Assembly (NCBI RefSeq): GCF_035984415.1
Contig: NZ_CP130720.1
Span: forward strand, 4,402,001 to 4,466,000
DNA: 64,000 nucleotides
DNA from: Streptomyces sp. NBC_01296
GTDB lineage: Bacteria > Actinomycetota > Actinomycetes > Streptomycetales > Streptomycetaceae
Direction: 5' to 3'
In this document: piece by piece, positions 16,594-24,465 of the stretch
Layout: every line of letters starts with the position of its first letter
Position numbering within the stretch: the stretch's first letter is position 1
Translations under genes and position numbers: made by a program
Notes under the pieces: generated by a model
What the model saw: the letters and a program-made list of their open reading frames with translations, nothing else
The model's database searches: none
Told to the model about the DNA's origin: nothing

Positions 16594-17748
16594 CTACCGC
16601 TCGCCGGCCCCCTGGGTGAGCACCCGCACCGCGTGCGCGGCGGAGGCCAGGGTGGTGTGCCGGTGCCAGCCGCCGAAGGAGCGGCCGCCGAAGTCGGTCA
16701 GCCCCACCTTCTGCGAGACGTTGGCGAAATCCGCCTCGACGTTCTGCGCCCGCTTCGCGAGCCGCAGCAGCCCGCCGGCGGGCGCCTGCGTCATGTCGGT
16801 GACCCAGCACTGCTCGGGCCAGCCGCGCGGGTCGTTCCACTCGCCGAACAGCAGCAGCGGCCGGGGCGCCTGCGGGAGCTCCACCCGCACGCCGACCACC
16901 AGCGAGGTGCGCTGCTGCAAGGTCAGCGGGTCCAGCCAGGTCACCGGGCGGCGCAGCGTGCCCGCCATCAACAGCAGCTGGTGCGCCGCGAGTTCCCGGT
17001 TGCCGCTGCTCGGCAGCACCGGGTCCACGCAGCGGACCCGCATCGAGCCGCGGGCCGAGGCCACGAAGTGCGTCCCGGCCGGCCCGAACCGGCGGGCCAC
17101 CGCGGCCGGATCGACGTCGGGCAGGTCGAACACCACCGGACGGCGGATCTGCCCGACCCAGTCGCGCAGCTCCTCGACGGCTCCGGCGGCGCATTCGAGC
17201 GGGCTGGTCGCCAGTTCCGACTCGTGGACGTTGGGGGAGAGGGGGCCGACGCTGTCGCGCCACTTCTGGGTGAGCGCGAGCCGCCAGTTCACCGGGCAGC
17301 CGTGCTCCTCGCCGACGGACCAGACCCCGAACGCCACCTGGCTGTTGACCATCTGGCCCCGCTCGGGCACGAAGCGGCGGGCCACCCCGACCGACTCCGT
17401 GCCGGCCTTGGAGATCACCACCGGCTGCACGACCCAGGCACGGGGGCGCAGCGCCCGCTCCAGATACCGGGCGAGTGCGGCCCGTACCGGACCCCAGTCC
17501 CAGGTGGACGAGACGACGAAGTGGTGCAGGCTCTGCTCGGCCGCCCGGTCGCCGACGTGCGCCGCGATATTGCGTATCGACTTGCGCCCCTCGGCCTTCA
17601 GCAGGCCGCGCAGGTACACCTCCCCCTTGCGCCGCTGGTCGCTGCGCGGCAGCGAGGCGAACAGCTCGGCGCAGAGTTCGGCCACGACCAGGTCCGGTAC
17701 GAACCGGCTGCTCAGGGTCTCCAGGCGTTCGAGACTCGGTGCGCTCAT
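16594..17748 (-). CDS. Domesticated IS701-family transposase homologue
   Basis: 384 residues similar to IS701-family transposases across their length: RKGEVYLRGLLKAEGRKSIR and the SVGVARRF, VNSQVAFGVW and FGGWHRH motifs. Active members have VIDETG before SVGVAR; here that place reads VVQPVVISKAG, so the first Asp of the DDE triad is missing. The second Asp (VVFDLPDV) and the Glu (NVEADF) may remain. No terminal inverted repeats are visible around the gene, so it is not a mobile element now. Homologues without a complete triad are often found beside Streptomyces secondary-metabolite genes, where a DNA-binding or regulatory role is suspected. Transcribed convergently with the pucR-type gene. 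Confidence 0.8.
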   Translation of the reverse strand: MSAPSLERLETLSSRFVPDLVVAELCAELFASLPRSDQRRKGEVYLRGLLKAEGRKSIRNIAAHVGDRAAEQSLHHFVVSSTWDWGPVRAALARYLERALRPRAWVVQPVVISKAGTESVGVARRFVPERGQMVNSQVAFGVWSVGEEHGCPVNWRLALTQKWRDSVGPLSPNVHESELATSPLECAAGAVEELRDWVGQIRRPVVFDLPDVDPAAVARRFGPAGTHFVASARGSMRVRCVDPVLPSSGNRELAAHQLLLMAGTLRRPVTWLDPLTLQQRTSLVVGVRVELPQAPRPLLLFGEWNDPRGWPEQCWVTDMTQAPAGGLLRLAKRAQNVEADFANVSQKVGLTDFGGRSFGGWHRHTTLASAAHAVRVLTQGAGER

Positions 17749-17759
17749 GACGGATCCAT

Positions 17760-17807
17760 CCCTTCCCCCGACGTTCTCTCCAGCCCCTCAACCCTGCGGT
17801 CGGGGGA
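17760..17807 (-). promoter_or_regulatory. Leader hairpin able to mask the ribosome site
   Basis: In the minus-strand leader, TCCCCCGAC (17807-17799) can pair perfectly with GTCGGGGGA (17772-17764). The second arm overlaps the purine-rich GGGGGAAGGG just before the IS701-type ATG, so folding would block translation start. Confidence 0.4.
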
Positions 17808-18149
17808 GGCGGGAGAACCAGGTGGACCCGTCACACACATTCGGCCCGGCGTGCACGGCGCGCCATCAGCCCGAACGGACCGCGGAACCCGAATGATCAG
17901 GCGCCGGAGTCCGCCACAGGGCCTTGGCCAGGGCAGCAACCGTTCGCAGTCTCCTGGAGCGCCACTGGAGCCCGAGTGGACCACCCACCCCACCCGCACC
18001 ACGCCCGGGGCATACGCCGCCCGAGGTGCCCGGCCCACCACGCCGCGCCCCGAGGATGGTGACCGGCCCACCACGGCGCAGCTCAGCGGGTCATCGGCAA
18101 GACGGTATGGGCCGAGCCGGGCGTCGGAGGGCCCCGTTAGGGTTTCCCC
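17808..18149. other. Gene-free spacer
   Basis: No convincing gene. It contains a 13-bp direct repeat CCGGCCCACCACG at 18030-18042 and 18063-18075. Possible -10-like GTTAGGGT near 18136 lies just before the DUF1266 ATG. Nothing else is recognised. Confidence 0.4.
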
Positions 18150-19370
18150 ATGGGGACCTGGACCGCGCCGAGCGTCATAGAGCGAGAGTTGTACGAAGCC
18201 AAGCTCGCGAACAACTGGCCGGCCTACTTCGACGCCTTGGCCGGCGCCTGGCTGTTCGTACCCATGGCCCGCGGCTACGCGGACACGCATCCCACCTCGG
18301 TTCTGCTCGAAACCAAGTACTTCCCGCAAGTCGGCGCCCACGCCTACGTGGCGTACACCGCCGGCATGCTGCCCGCCCCCACCCCCGACGGGGTCTTCAA
18401 GCGCCAGAACCTCGCCTGGTTCGCCGACAGTTTCGGGCCCGGCGATCCGCCGTACCTGGCCATCGACCCCGGCAGCCCTTGCGAGGCTTTCCTGCCCGCG
18501 TCCCCCGCCGACCGCGCCGTGTGGAACGCCCACTGGGACCGTGTCCCCACGTACGGCCTGGAACAGAACAAGGTGCACTCCCTCCACGTCGGGGGACCGC
18601 TGCGCGGCCCCGCCGCCTTCGGGCTCGCCTGCGGCGCGCACCTCTCCGTACGCAACGGCCTGTTCTGGAACGCCCTGGGCTACCACGGCGAGGGGTACAC
18701 GAAGGAGCGCGAGAAGCTCAGGGAGTACTGGGGCGTCACCACTCGCGAGGAATGGCTGCTCAGTACCGAGCGGCTGCTGACGGCCGACATGGTCAGTGCG
18801 GTGTGGGAGTTCACGCTCCGCATCCGCACCGCCCTCGCCCAGGAGTTCGCCGGGCCGGTGGACGTCGAGCACTGGCGGCACGCCACCGAGGCGACCCTGC
18901 GGGCCAACGCCGAACGGGCGGCCGAGCCCCGGATCACCCCCGAGGGCGTCACCGTCGCCCGGCCCCGCTCCGCAGCCGAGGTCGAGGGGGAGGTCGCCGG
19001 CGTGCAGCGGGTCATCGGCCGCATCGCCCGCTACGAGCAGCGCTTCCGGGCCGACGGGATCCTCGGCGAGGGCAGGTTCGTCCGGTCCGTCGAGGCCTGG
19101 GACTACGGGCGCGCCTCCCAGATGGCCCGCTGGGGCCTCGGCGCCCGCTTCGGCACGCTGCGGGAGGCCGAGGACGCCGTCGTCCGGGCCGGGAGGGTCT
19201 GCCGCCTCGCCTACCGCTCCTGGGAGGACCTCTCCGCCGGCTTCATCCTCGGACGCTGCCTGCAGTTCGACGAGGAGGAGTACGGGCACTGGTACACCGA
19301 CATGGCCGCCACCCACCAGGCCCTGATGAGCGACCCGGGCAGCCCCTGGCTCAACATCCCGTGGAACTAG
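18150..19370 (+). CDS. SseB-like / DUF1266 protein
   Basis: 406 residues. The N-terminal third (LANNWPAYFDALAGAWLFVPMA) resembles the SseB N-terminal domain found in Streptomyces proteins of unknown role. The C-terminal part has the DUF1266 pattern of WDYGRASQMARWGLGARF, a Tyr-Arg-Ser-Trp segment and a final AGFILGRCLQFD. There is no signal peptide or membrane segment. DUF1266 proteins are of unknown function, with hints of roles in toxin or contact systems. It stands alone between two gene-free or decayed stretches. The ATG lies 14 bases after a GTTAGGG box, so the transcript may have almost no leader. Confidence 0.72.
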   Translation: MGTWTAPSVIERELYEAKLANNWPAYFDALAGAWLFVPMARGYADTHPTSVLLETKYFPQVGAHAYVAYTAGMLPAPTPDGVFKRQNLAWFADSFGPGDPPYLAIDPGSPCEAFLPASPADRAVWNAHWDRVPTYGLEQNKVHSLHVGGPLRGPAAFGLACGAHLSVRNGLFWNALGYHGEGYTKEREKLREYWGVTTREEWLLSTERLLTADMVSAVWEFTLRIRTALAQEFAGPVDVEHWRHATEATLRANAERAAEPRITPEGVTVARPRSAAEVEGEVAGVQRVIGRIARYEQRFRADGILGEGRFVRSVEAWDYGRASQMARWGLGARFGTLREAEDAVVRAGRVCRLAYRSWEDLSAGFILGRCLQFDEEEYGHWYTDMAATHQALMSDPGSPWLNIPWN

Positions 19371-19373
19371 GGT

Positions 19374-19629
19374 CTGAGCAAGGACGAGTGGGCCCGGCTC
19401 GAGCCGCATCTGCCGGCGTGTGGGTGTCGGGGCGGTACTGACCGCTGTTCAGGCCGACGCGGATGCCGAGGACCGCGTGGACTGGAGTCAGATCAGCGTC
19501 GGCTCCACCATCTGCCGGGCCCCTCAGCGTTCATCCACGACGGCACCGTGTTCGAGGCCGCGCAGAAACGAAGTCGAGCGAACGATCAATGCGCTCAAGA
19601 ACTCCCGGGCGAGCGGAACCTGGCTGTGA
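19374..19629 (+). pseudogene. Decayed IS5-type transposase
   Basis: Three short blocks match IS5-family transposases in the correct order: the N-terminus LSKDEWARLEPHLPACG in one frame, then VLTAVQADADAEDRVDWSQISVGSTICRA in the next frame, then the C-terminal RNEVERTINALKNSRA. The catalytic middle and most of the length are deleted and a frameshift separates the first two blocks. It starts right after the stop of the DUF1266 gene. No intact inverted repeats are seen. Confidence 0.75.
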
Positions 19630-19816
19630 GGCGCTCGAAAACCAGTGGAACAGCGCCGCTGTGCGCCATTACCGTGCTGCCGAGTCAAGTCGTCTAGGCA
19701 AGGACGTCCCGTTGTACACCCTGTGAGACCCCCCGAGTGCTGATCTGCCGCGCGTCGCGCCTGTGCGCCGCGCTGCTTCTTGCTGCGGACTTTCTCACTG
19801 AAACCGGTGTACTTCT

Positions 19817-20365
19817 GTGCTCAATGACTGGGTGGTCATGCCCACCTGCCTGCCGACCGTTCTCCGCCGTTGCCCCGCGTGCGCGTCCGACCGCTTCCGG
19901 GCGAACGGCAAATTCCGCGTCAACGCAAACCACAAGCTCCTCGACGCCTGGCTCCTCGTGCTCTGCACCGCTTGCGGGGACACGGCAAAGCTCACGATCC
20001 TGGAGCGGATGAACGTGCGCTCCATACGACCTGAGCTGCTGGACCGGATGCATCGCAACGACCCCGGCCTGGCGGCTGAGTTGCTCCAGGATCCAGTCGT
20101 GCGGCGCCGCAATCGCATCGCCCTCGACTGGGACAACGCCTGGCGCCTCGACACCGGCGGATCGGATCACCTGGACCGCGAGGTGGTCGACGTCTCGGTC
20201 CGCTTCGCGGCGCGGATCCCCGTCCGGCCGGTGCGACTGATCGCCGAAGGGTGCGGTCTTTCGCGGGCCGAGGTCGAGAGACTGATCACGGAGGGCAAAC
20301 TCGTTTCGGCAGTCCGGCTGAGCGGCAAGCTCTCCGGCGACTTCACTTTCACGCTCAAGCGCTGA
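19817..20365 (+). CDS. DUF1062 protein with N-terminal zinc-ribbon-like motif
   Basis: 182 residues recognised as DUF1062 from WVVMPTCLPTVLRRCPAC and GKFRVNANHKLLDAWLLVLC-TACGDTAKLTILER. The paired CPAC and CTAC motifs could bind zinc. The C-terminal third (GCGLSRAEVERLITEGKLV) looks like an S4-type or small RNA-binding helical motif. Function is unknown. GTG at 19817 was used because the family begins with the Trp at position 5; an ATG eight codons later is an alternative. A strong hairpin follows the stop. Confidence 0.75.
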   Translation: MLNDWVVMPTCLPTVLRRCPACASDRFRANGKFRVNANHKLLDAWLLVLCTACGDTAKLTILERMNVRSIRPELLDRMHRNDPGLAAELLQDPVVRRRNRIALDWDNAWRLDTGGSDHLDREVVDVSVRFAARIPVRPVRLIAEGCGLSRAEVERLITEGKLVSAVRLSGKLSGDFTFTLKR

Positions 20366-20377
20366 GCCCTCCTCGGG

Positions 20378-20418
20378 ACCAGGGCCTGTCCGGCGAGATC
20401 CACCGGACAGGCCCTGGT
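20378..20418 (+). terminator. Terminator hairpin
   Basis: Perfect 16-bp arms (ACCAGGGCCTGTCCGG and its complement) with a 9-base loop, 12 bases after the DUF1062 stop. The right arm touches the inverted repeat that begins at 20417. Confidence 0.8.
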
Positions 20419-20440
20419 ACTCCAGCGGTAGATCGTGATC
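20417..20440 (+). repeat. Left copy of 24-bp inverted repeat
   Basis: GTACTCCAGCGGTAGATCGTGATC. Its reverse complement, with one mismatch, is at 22176-22199. The pair brackets the patatin-TetR gene pair. No target-site duplication is evident. Confidence 0.7.
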
Positions 20441-20545
20441 TTGACCGGCTGGTTGGCGGGTGGTCGCTGGTCGGCTGTCGGCAGGGCCGGGGCCGAGGGG
20501 TGGGTTGCAACCGGAGGCAGCGCCATTCCGGAGATGGGGCGGCGA

Positions 20546-21397
20546 TCAGTCCGTGTCGGATCCGGTCTTCCACGCGAAGTGGAGCTGCTCTGCGGCATCG
20601 GCGGCTTGGCGAAGGCCCGCCTGGTAGGCCGGTTCCCAGGCCGTCCGGTCGTTCATGTTCGAGCCGAATGCGCGTATTGATGCCGGATCGGGCTCGATGG
20701 TCACCACTGTGTGCGCTCCTGCGACCGTCAGCTCCTGGTGGAGGTCGTGGGGAAACAGGTGCGCCTGCGGGTCGATGACGACGAGCGTGCGGGCTCCGGT
20801 CGCGAGGCCGGCGTTGGTCGCCGACTGCAGGGAGCCGTCCATGTATCGACGGCCGTTGATGGTGATCGGTGGGTAGATGCCCGGGAAGGCCGTACTTGCC
20901 GCCACGGCAGAGGGCAGCGGTGCGCCACTCGCACGATCGAAGATCTCCTGCTCGCCGGTCTCGGCGTCCAGCACAGCGATGAGCAGCTTCCGGTCCGGCC
21001 ATTGGTCTGCGCCGACCATGGCGCGCATCCGGTCGAGATGCGCCTGCTCGGGACCGGTCTCGGCGACGAGCGCGATCCGGCCCACCCGGCGCCGCGCTTC
21101 GGCCGGGTTCGAGGCGGCATCGCCGAGCACGGCGAACGCCTCGCCCAGCCGACGCTCGTCCACCTGGGGCGGGGTGCCGTCGGAGGCGGCGGGGCGCACA
21201 GGGGTTGCGAGCCGGCCGGGGTCCTGACCGGTGGCCAGCACTGCGCCGATGATCGCGCCAGTCGACGTGCCGACGATCAGATCCGCCTCGCTGAGATCCA
21301 CTCCGTCGCGGCGCAGTCCGCAGGCCAGTCCGGCCATCCAGGCCGCACCCACGGGGCCTCCGGCGCCCAGCGCGAGTGCCCGATCGAGTGTGTACAT
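20546..21397 (-). CDS. Patatin-like phospholipase
   Basis: 283 residues of the patatin / RssA type. It has the oxyanion-hole stretch LGAGGPVGAAWMAGL, the nucleophile elbow GTSTG (Ser of the Ser-Asp dyad) and the catalytic Asp in YMDGSLQSATN. Such serine lipases release fatty acids from lipids. There is no signal peptide, so it is cytoplasmic or peripheral. The ATG has AGAAGGAGACGG upstream. It is divergent from an adjacent TetR gene over an 83-bp spacer, which suggests that TetR controls it. Confidence 0.9.
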   Translation of the reverse strand: MYTLDRALALGAGGPVGAAWMAGLACGLRRDGVDLSEADLIVGTSTGAIIGAVLATGQDPGRLATPVRPAASDGTPPQVDERRLGEAFAVLGDAASNPAEARRRVGRIALVAETGPEQAHLDRMRAMVGADQWPDRKLLIAVLDAETGEQEIFDRASGAPLPSAVAASTAFPGIYPPITINGRRYMDGSLQSATNAGLATGARTLVVIDPQAHLFPHDLHQELTVAGAHTVVTIEPDPASIRAFGSNMNDRTAWEPAYQAGLRQAADAAEQLHFAWKTGSDTD

Positions 21398-21411
21398 GAC
21401 CGTCTCCTTCT

Positions 21412-21445
21412 CGTTCTTGAAACAGTCGTACCATATACTGACGCA
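21412..21445. promoter_or_regulatory. Possible TetR operator between patatin and tetR genes
   Basis: CAGT and ACTG half sites separated by ten bases inside CAGTCGTACCATATACTG in the 83-bp divergent spacer. The arms are short, so this is only a candidate. Confidence 0.3.
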
Positions 21446-21480
21446 GGCTCAGATCTGCAGGACCGAGAGGATGATCCACC

Positions 21481-22041
21481 GTGGGGCGACCCCCAGATCC
21501 CGCCCGGCGGGAGCGCACGCTGGCGCGAGCGACCGACTACGTACTGGGTCATGGCCTGGCCGGGTTGAGCCTGCGGCCGCTGGCCGCGGCTCTCGACACC
21601 AGCCCGCGGATGCTGCTCTATGACTTCGGAAGCAAGCAGGAATTGGTATCTGCGGTCCTCGCCGAGGCCCGCCGCCGCGGTTCGACACGGTTGGCCGAGA
21701 ACCTCCCGCCGGAGGCAGCCTCTCCGGATGAACGCCTGCGCGGCATCTGGGCCTGGATCAGCGCACCCGAACGCGCCGCGTTCGTCCGACTGTTCTTCGA
21801 GGTGCACGCCGACGGCCTGGCCCACCCCGAGAACTACCCAAACCAGGCTGAGGCGATCACGGACTGGTTCAACACCCTCGGCGCCACGTTCCGCGACATC
21901 ACCAACGGCCCTGACGACACCGTTACTCCCACACTGGTCATGGCCGTCATCCGGGGCCTGCTGTTCGACCTCACGACCACCGGCGACCGCAGCCGCACCG
22001 ACCGCGCCCTGGACCGCTTCTGCGAACTCCTCCGGCATTGA
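21481..22041 (+). CDS. TetR-family regulator
   Basis: 186 residues. The N-terminal helix-turn-helix is RATDYVLGHGLAGLSLRPLAAALDTSPRMLLYDFGSK, a normal TetR DNA-binding domain with a Leu-Leu-Tyr-Asp-Phe recognition end. The ligand domain (WAWISAPERAAFVRLFFEVHADG onward) is not diagnostic. GTG is the start, preceded by GAGAGGATG. Divergent from the patatin gene, which is its probable target; both lie within the 24-bp inverted repeat. Confidence 0.88.
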   Translation: MGRPPDPARRERTLARATDYVLGHGLAGLSLRPLAAALDTSPRMLLYDFGSKQELVSAVLAEARRRGSTRLAENLPPEAASPDERLRGIWAWISAPERAAFVRLFFEVHADGLAHPENYPNQAEAITDWFNTLGATFRDITNGPDDTVTPTLVMAVIRGLLFDLTTTGDRSRTDRALDRFCELLRH

Positions 22042-22175
22042 AGGCATTCGAGGCCCTGATGGACCGGATCGCGGGCCGGTACACGCGGGTCGAACCCCGC
22101 TGACGGATAAGGCGGTTGATGCCCGGCCTGCTCGCGGATCTGCCCCGCGAGAACTGCAAGCCACAGCCCCGGTGC

Positions 22176-22199
22176 GATCACGATCTACCGCTGGAGCAC
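22176..22199 (-). repeat. Right copy of 24-bp inverted repeat
   Basis: Reverse complement of the sequence at 20417-20440 with one mismatch. Its last base is the first base of the TAG stop of the membrane protein gene on the minus strand. Confidence 0.7.
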
Positions 22200-23653
22200 T
22201 AGGGCGCTTCAGTACTCGGCGGCGTGGGCGATTCGCCTTCTGGAAGTTTGGGCTCGGCCTCAGCCATCTCCATGAGTTCTTTGAAGGGTTTCTGCGTGAT
22301 TGAGCTGCGCACCGCTTCCAGGCCGTACCGATCAATGGCCTCTTGGTTCGCATGGACATGCCCAAGGTCAAAATCCACTCTCTCGCTGGGCGGCGCCACA
22401 ACCGCGTAAATGTACGGCTTTTTCTTATTGTCCACGTACCACAGGGTTATACGCTGCCGGCCTCTCGTCACATTGAGAATCTCATTACTGTTCGAGATCT
22501 CAGTCTGGTATCTGAAGTAGCCCTGGCGCGGACCCTTGGGATCTTGATCCTTACCTTCCCGCTTGAGCGCCTGCAGATCCCTCCCGGAGCGCTCGTAGTC
22601 GCCGACTATCGTCACCCTGTCCTTCCTGATCGCGTACAACTCGGTATAGACCCTTACTGCCTCGTATTTGAACTTGTCGAGGGTGAACTCAATGACCTCA
22701 TCCTCCGAGAATTCCTGTCCTGGATTCAACGGACGACCAGGAGGCTTGATGAACTCGCCGTCGTGGATCAACGTGTAGGACAAGTCGCGATGGGGCGAGT
22801 CGGTACGGGGCGGATCGATAGCGGGGCCGCCTTCAAGCCAGTAGATGCTACCGAGCAGGTAGATCGGGATCTGGCCACTGTTCTTCACATACAGATGAAC
22901 CGGCAAATACATCTTCTTCCGCTCCCCGTCCAGGCTCGGCTTTCCAAAGGAAGCGGAACTCATCACCAGCGGAGATGTCGCATAGGGGATATATATCTGC
23001 GTATACGTCACGTTGGTGATGGCGATGAGAGCGGATACGACCGCCCCGGCCACGATTCGCCTGGGATGGGGAATTCCGATCCACGCCCGGCCGTGGATGA
23101 GTGTGACCACGGTCCATACGGACCACAGTGTGAAAATTATCCAAAACGGCAGGTAACCCGCATAATCCCCACCGTCGGTCATCCACACGATGAGCAGGAG
23201 CAGGCTGACAGCCAACGAGACCAGTGCACCCATCAGGATGATCATGCCCGAGTAGGCCATTTTTCGCTTGTGCCAATAGTCAACGGCAGCCGCTGCGGCA
23301 ATTATTTCCAGCAGGAAGGCGAGGAGAAAAATAATTCCTGTAATGCGCCCGGAGTAGGTAAGGGCGTTAAGGGTGTCCTTCATGCCGATCTTGAAGAGCA
23401 TGCATGCAGTTGCCAGGAGGCCGGCTGCCATGAGAGTGCCGACGGTGCGTCGGTACCACGGGCAATCCGGCCAGACCGTGCAGTCCTCGCCGATCCAATG
23501 GATGTCGTACCCGGATACCAGACCAGCGCCGCGTATGAGTCTTCGCAACTCCCCCATGGAACGGACCTGGCCCGCGGGATGGTCGTTGATGGTGACATGC
23601 CGCCAGCCAAGGCCATCCGGTCGACCTACGGCTACCACGGGTGTGTTCGCCAT
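22199..23653 (-). CDS. Multi-spanning membrane protein of unknown family
   Basis: 484 residues, not recognised. A short N-terminal soluble part is followed by about five hydrophobic helices between residues 70 and 215 (GTLMAAGLLATACMLF, ITGIIFLLAFLLEIIAAAAA, MIILMGALVSLAVSLLLLIV, YLPFWIIFTLWSVWTVVTLI, IVAGAVVSALIAITN). A large C-terminal domain after them begins with strands and carries PVHLYVKNSGQIPIYLLGSIY, suggesting a beta-sandwich fold, perhaps extracellular. The DNA is clearly more AT-rich than its neighbours and codon use is less biased, indicating recent acquisition. It ends exactly at the right copy of the inverted repeat. Confidence 0.75.
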   Translation of the reverse strand: MANTPVVAVGRPDGLGWRHVTINDHPAGQVRSMGELRRLIRGAGLVSGYDIHWIGEDCTVWPDCPWYRRTVGTLMAAGLLATACMLFKIGMKDTLNALTYSGRITGIIFLLAFLLEIIAAAAAVDYWHKRKMAYSGMIILMGALVSLAVSLLLLIVWMTDGGDYAGYLPFWIIFTLWSVWTVVTLIHGRAWIGIPHPRRIVAGAVVSALIAITNVTYTQIYIPYATSPLVMSSASFGKPSLDGERKKMYLPVHLYVKNSGQIPIYLLGSIYWLEGGPAIDPPRTDSPHRDLSYTLIHDGEFIKPPGRPLNPGQEFSEDEVIEFTLDKFKYEAVRVYTELYAIRKDRVTIVGDYERSGRDLQALKREGKDQDPKGPRQGYFRYQTEISNSNEILNVTRGRQRITLWYVDNKKKPYIYAVVAPPSERVDFDLGHVHANQEAIDRYGLEAVRSSITQKPFKELMEMAEAEPKLPEGESPTPPSTEAP

Positions 23654-23754
23654 GATTCCAGTCTGCTGCCAAATGCGGGTGACCGCTCACGGAGTGCGCC
23701 CCTACCCGATCGGAGTAACGTCATGGCCATGGCCCGCCCTCACAGGAGGTCTCC

Positions 23755-23964
23755 ATGTGTAAACGACTTCTCGGTTTCATCGCTGCCCTGATGCTGGCTG
23801 TTCTCGGCCTCATGGGCCCTGCCGCACAGGCTGCCGTGTCCGTGTCCGTGCCCGCCGTCGACGAGCCGAAGTGCATGAAAGCCAAAGGAACGGTGGAGTA
23901 CGAGTCCGCAACCGGCCTGTGGACCTGTATCGGCGGCACGTACGACGGCGAACCCATCGACTGA
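23755..23964 (+). CDS. Small secreted protein
   Basis: 69 residues. The first 27 form a clear Sec signal peptide (MCKRLLGFIAALMLAVLGLMGPAAQAA), leaving a mature peptide of about 42 residues with two Cys (PKCMKAKG and LWTCIGG) that could form one disulphide. An AGGAGG site lies six bases before the ATG. It is divergent from the membrane protein gene. Function is unknown. Confidence 0.72.
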   Translation: MCKRLLGFIAALMLAVLGLMGPAAQAAVSVSVPAVDEPKCMKAKGTVEYESATGLWTCIGGTYDGEPID

Positions 23965-24043
23965 CAGGGTCCTGTGATCCGACTTCGACCAGTCGAGGCA
24001 GGTTCCTGTACGGGTGCCGAGGGCCCCAACTAGCCTCGCGCGC

Positions 24044-24460
24044 ATGACGATTGAGATGAACGAGACCGTACGTGGCCTGCTGGACTCCCCGCACCCGGCG
24101 GTGCTCTCCACCCTCAACCCCGACGGGAGTCCCCAGAGTTCGGTGGTCTGGGTGGCCCGGGACGGCGCCGATCTGCTGGTCTCCACCGAGCAGGGCCGCC
24201 GCAAGGAGCGGAACATCGCGCGGGACGGGCGCGTCGGGCTGACCGTCTTCGACACCGCCAACCCCTTCCTCTACGTCGAGATCCGCGGCACGGCCACCCT
24301 CGCCGAGGACACGGGCCGCGAGGTCGCCATCCGCATCTCGGAGCAGTACCTGGGGCCGGGCGCCGGCAAGGAGTACGCCGAGGCCCCGTCCGAGAACGTC
24401 CGCGTCGTCGTGCGCATCACCCCGACCAAGGTGCTCGGCAACGCCGCCAAGGGCAGCTAG
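24044..24460 (+). CDS. PPOX-class F420-dependent oxidoreductase-type protein
   Basis: 138-residue split-barrel flavin/deazaflavin-binding protein. Visible markers are LDSPHPAVLSTLNPDGSPQSSVVWV at the N-terminus, then RRKERNIARDGRVGLTVFD and YVEIRGTATLAED. Relatives reduce small molecules with F420H2 or bind FMN. The ATG was chosen because the family begins there; a TAGCCT box at 24031-24036 suggests a very short or absent leader. Convergent with the following gene, six bases away. Confidence 0.85.
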   Translation: MTIEMNETVRGLLDSPHPAVLSTLNPDGSPQSSVVWVARDGADLLVSTEQGRRKERNIARDGRVGLTVFDTANPFLYVEIRGTATLAEDTGREVAIRISEQYLGPGAGKEYAEAPSENVRVVVRITPTKVLGNAAKGS

Positions 24461-24465
24461 GGCAA

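Noticed and set aside
16594..17748. Active insertion sequence
   Set aside because: The first catalytic Asp is missing and no terminal inverted repeats or target duplication were found.
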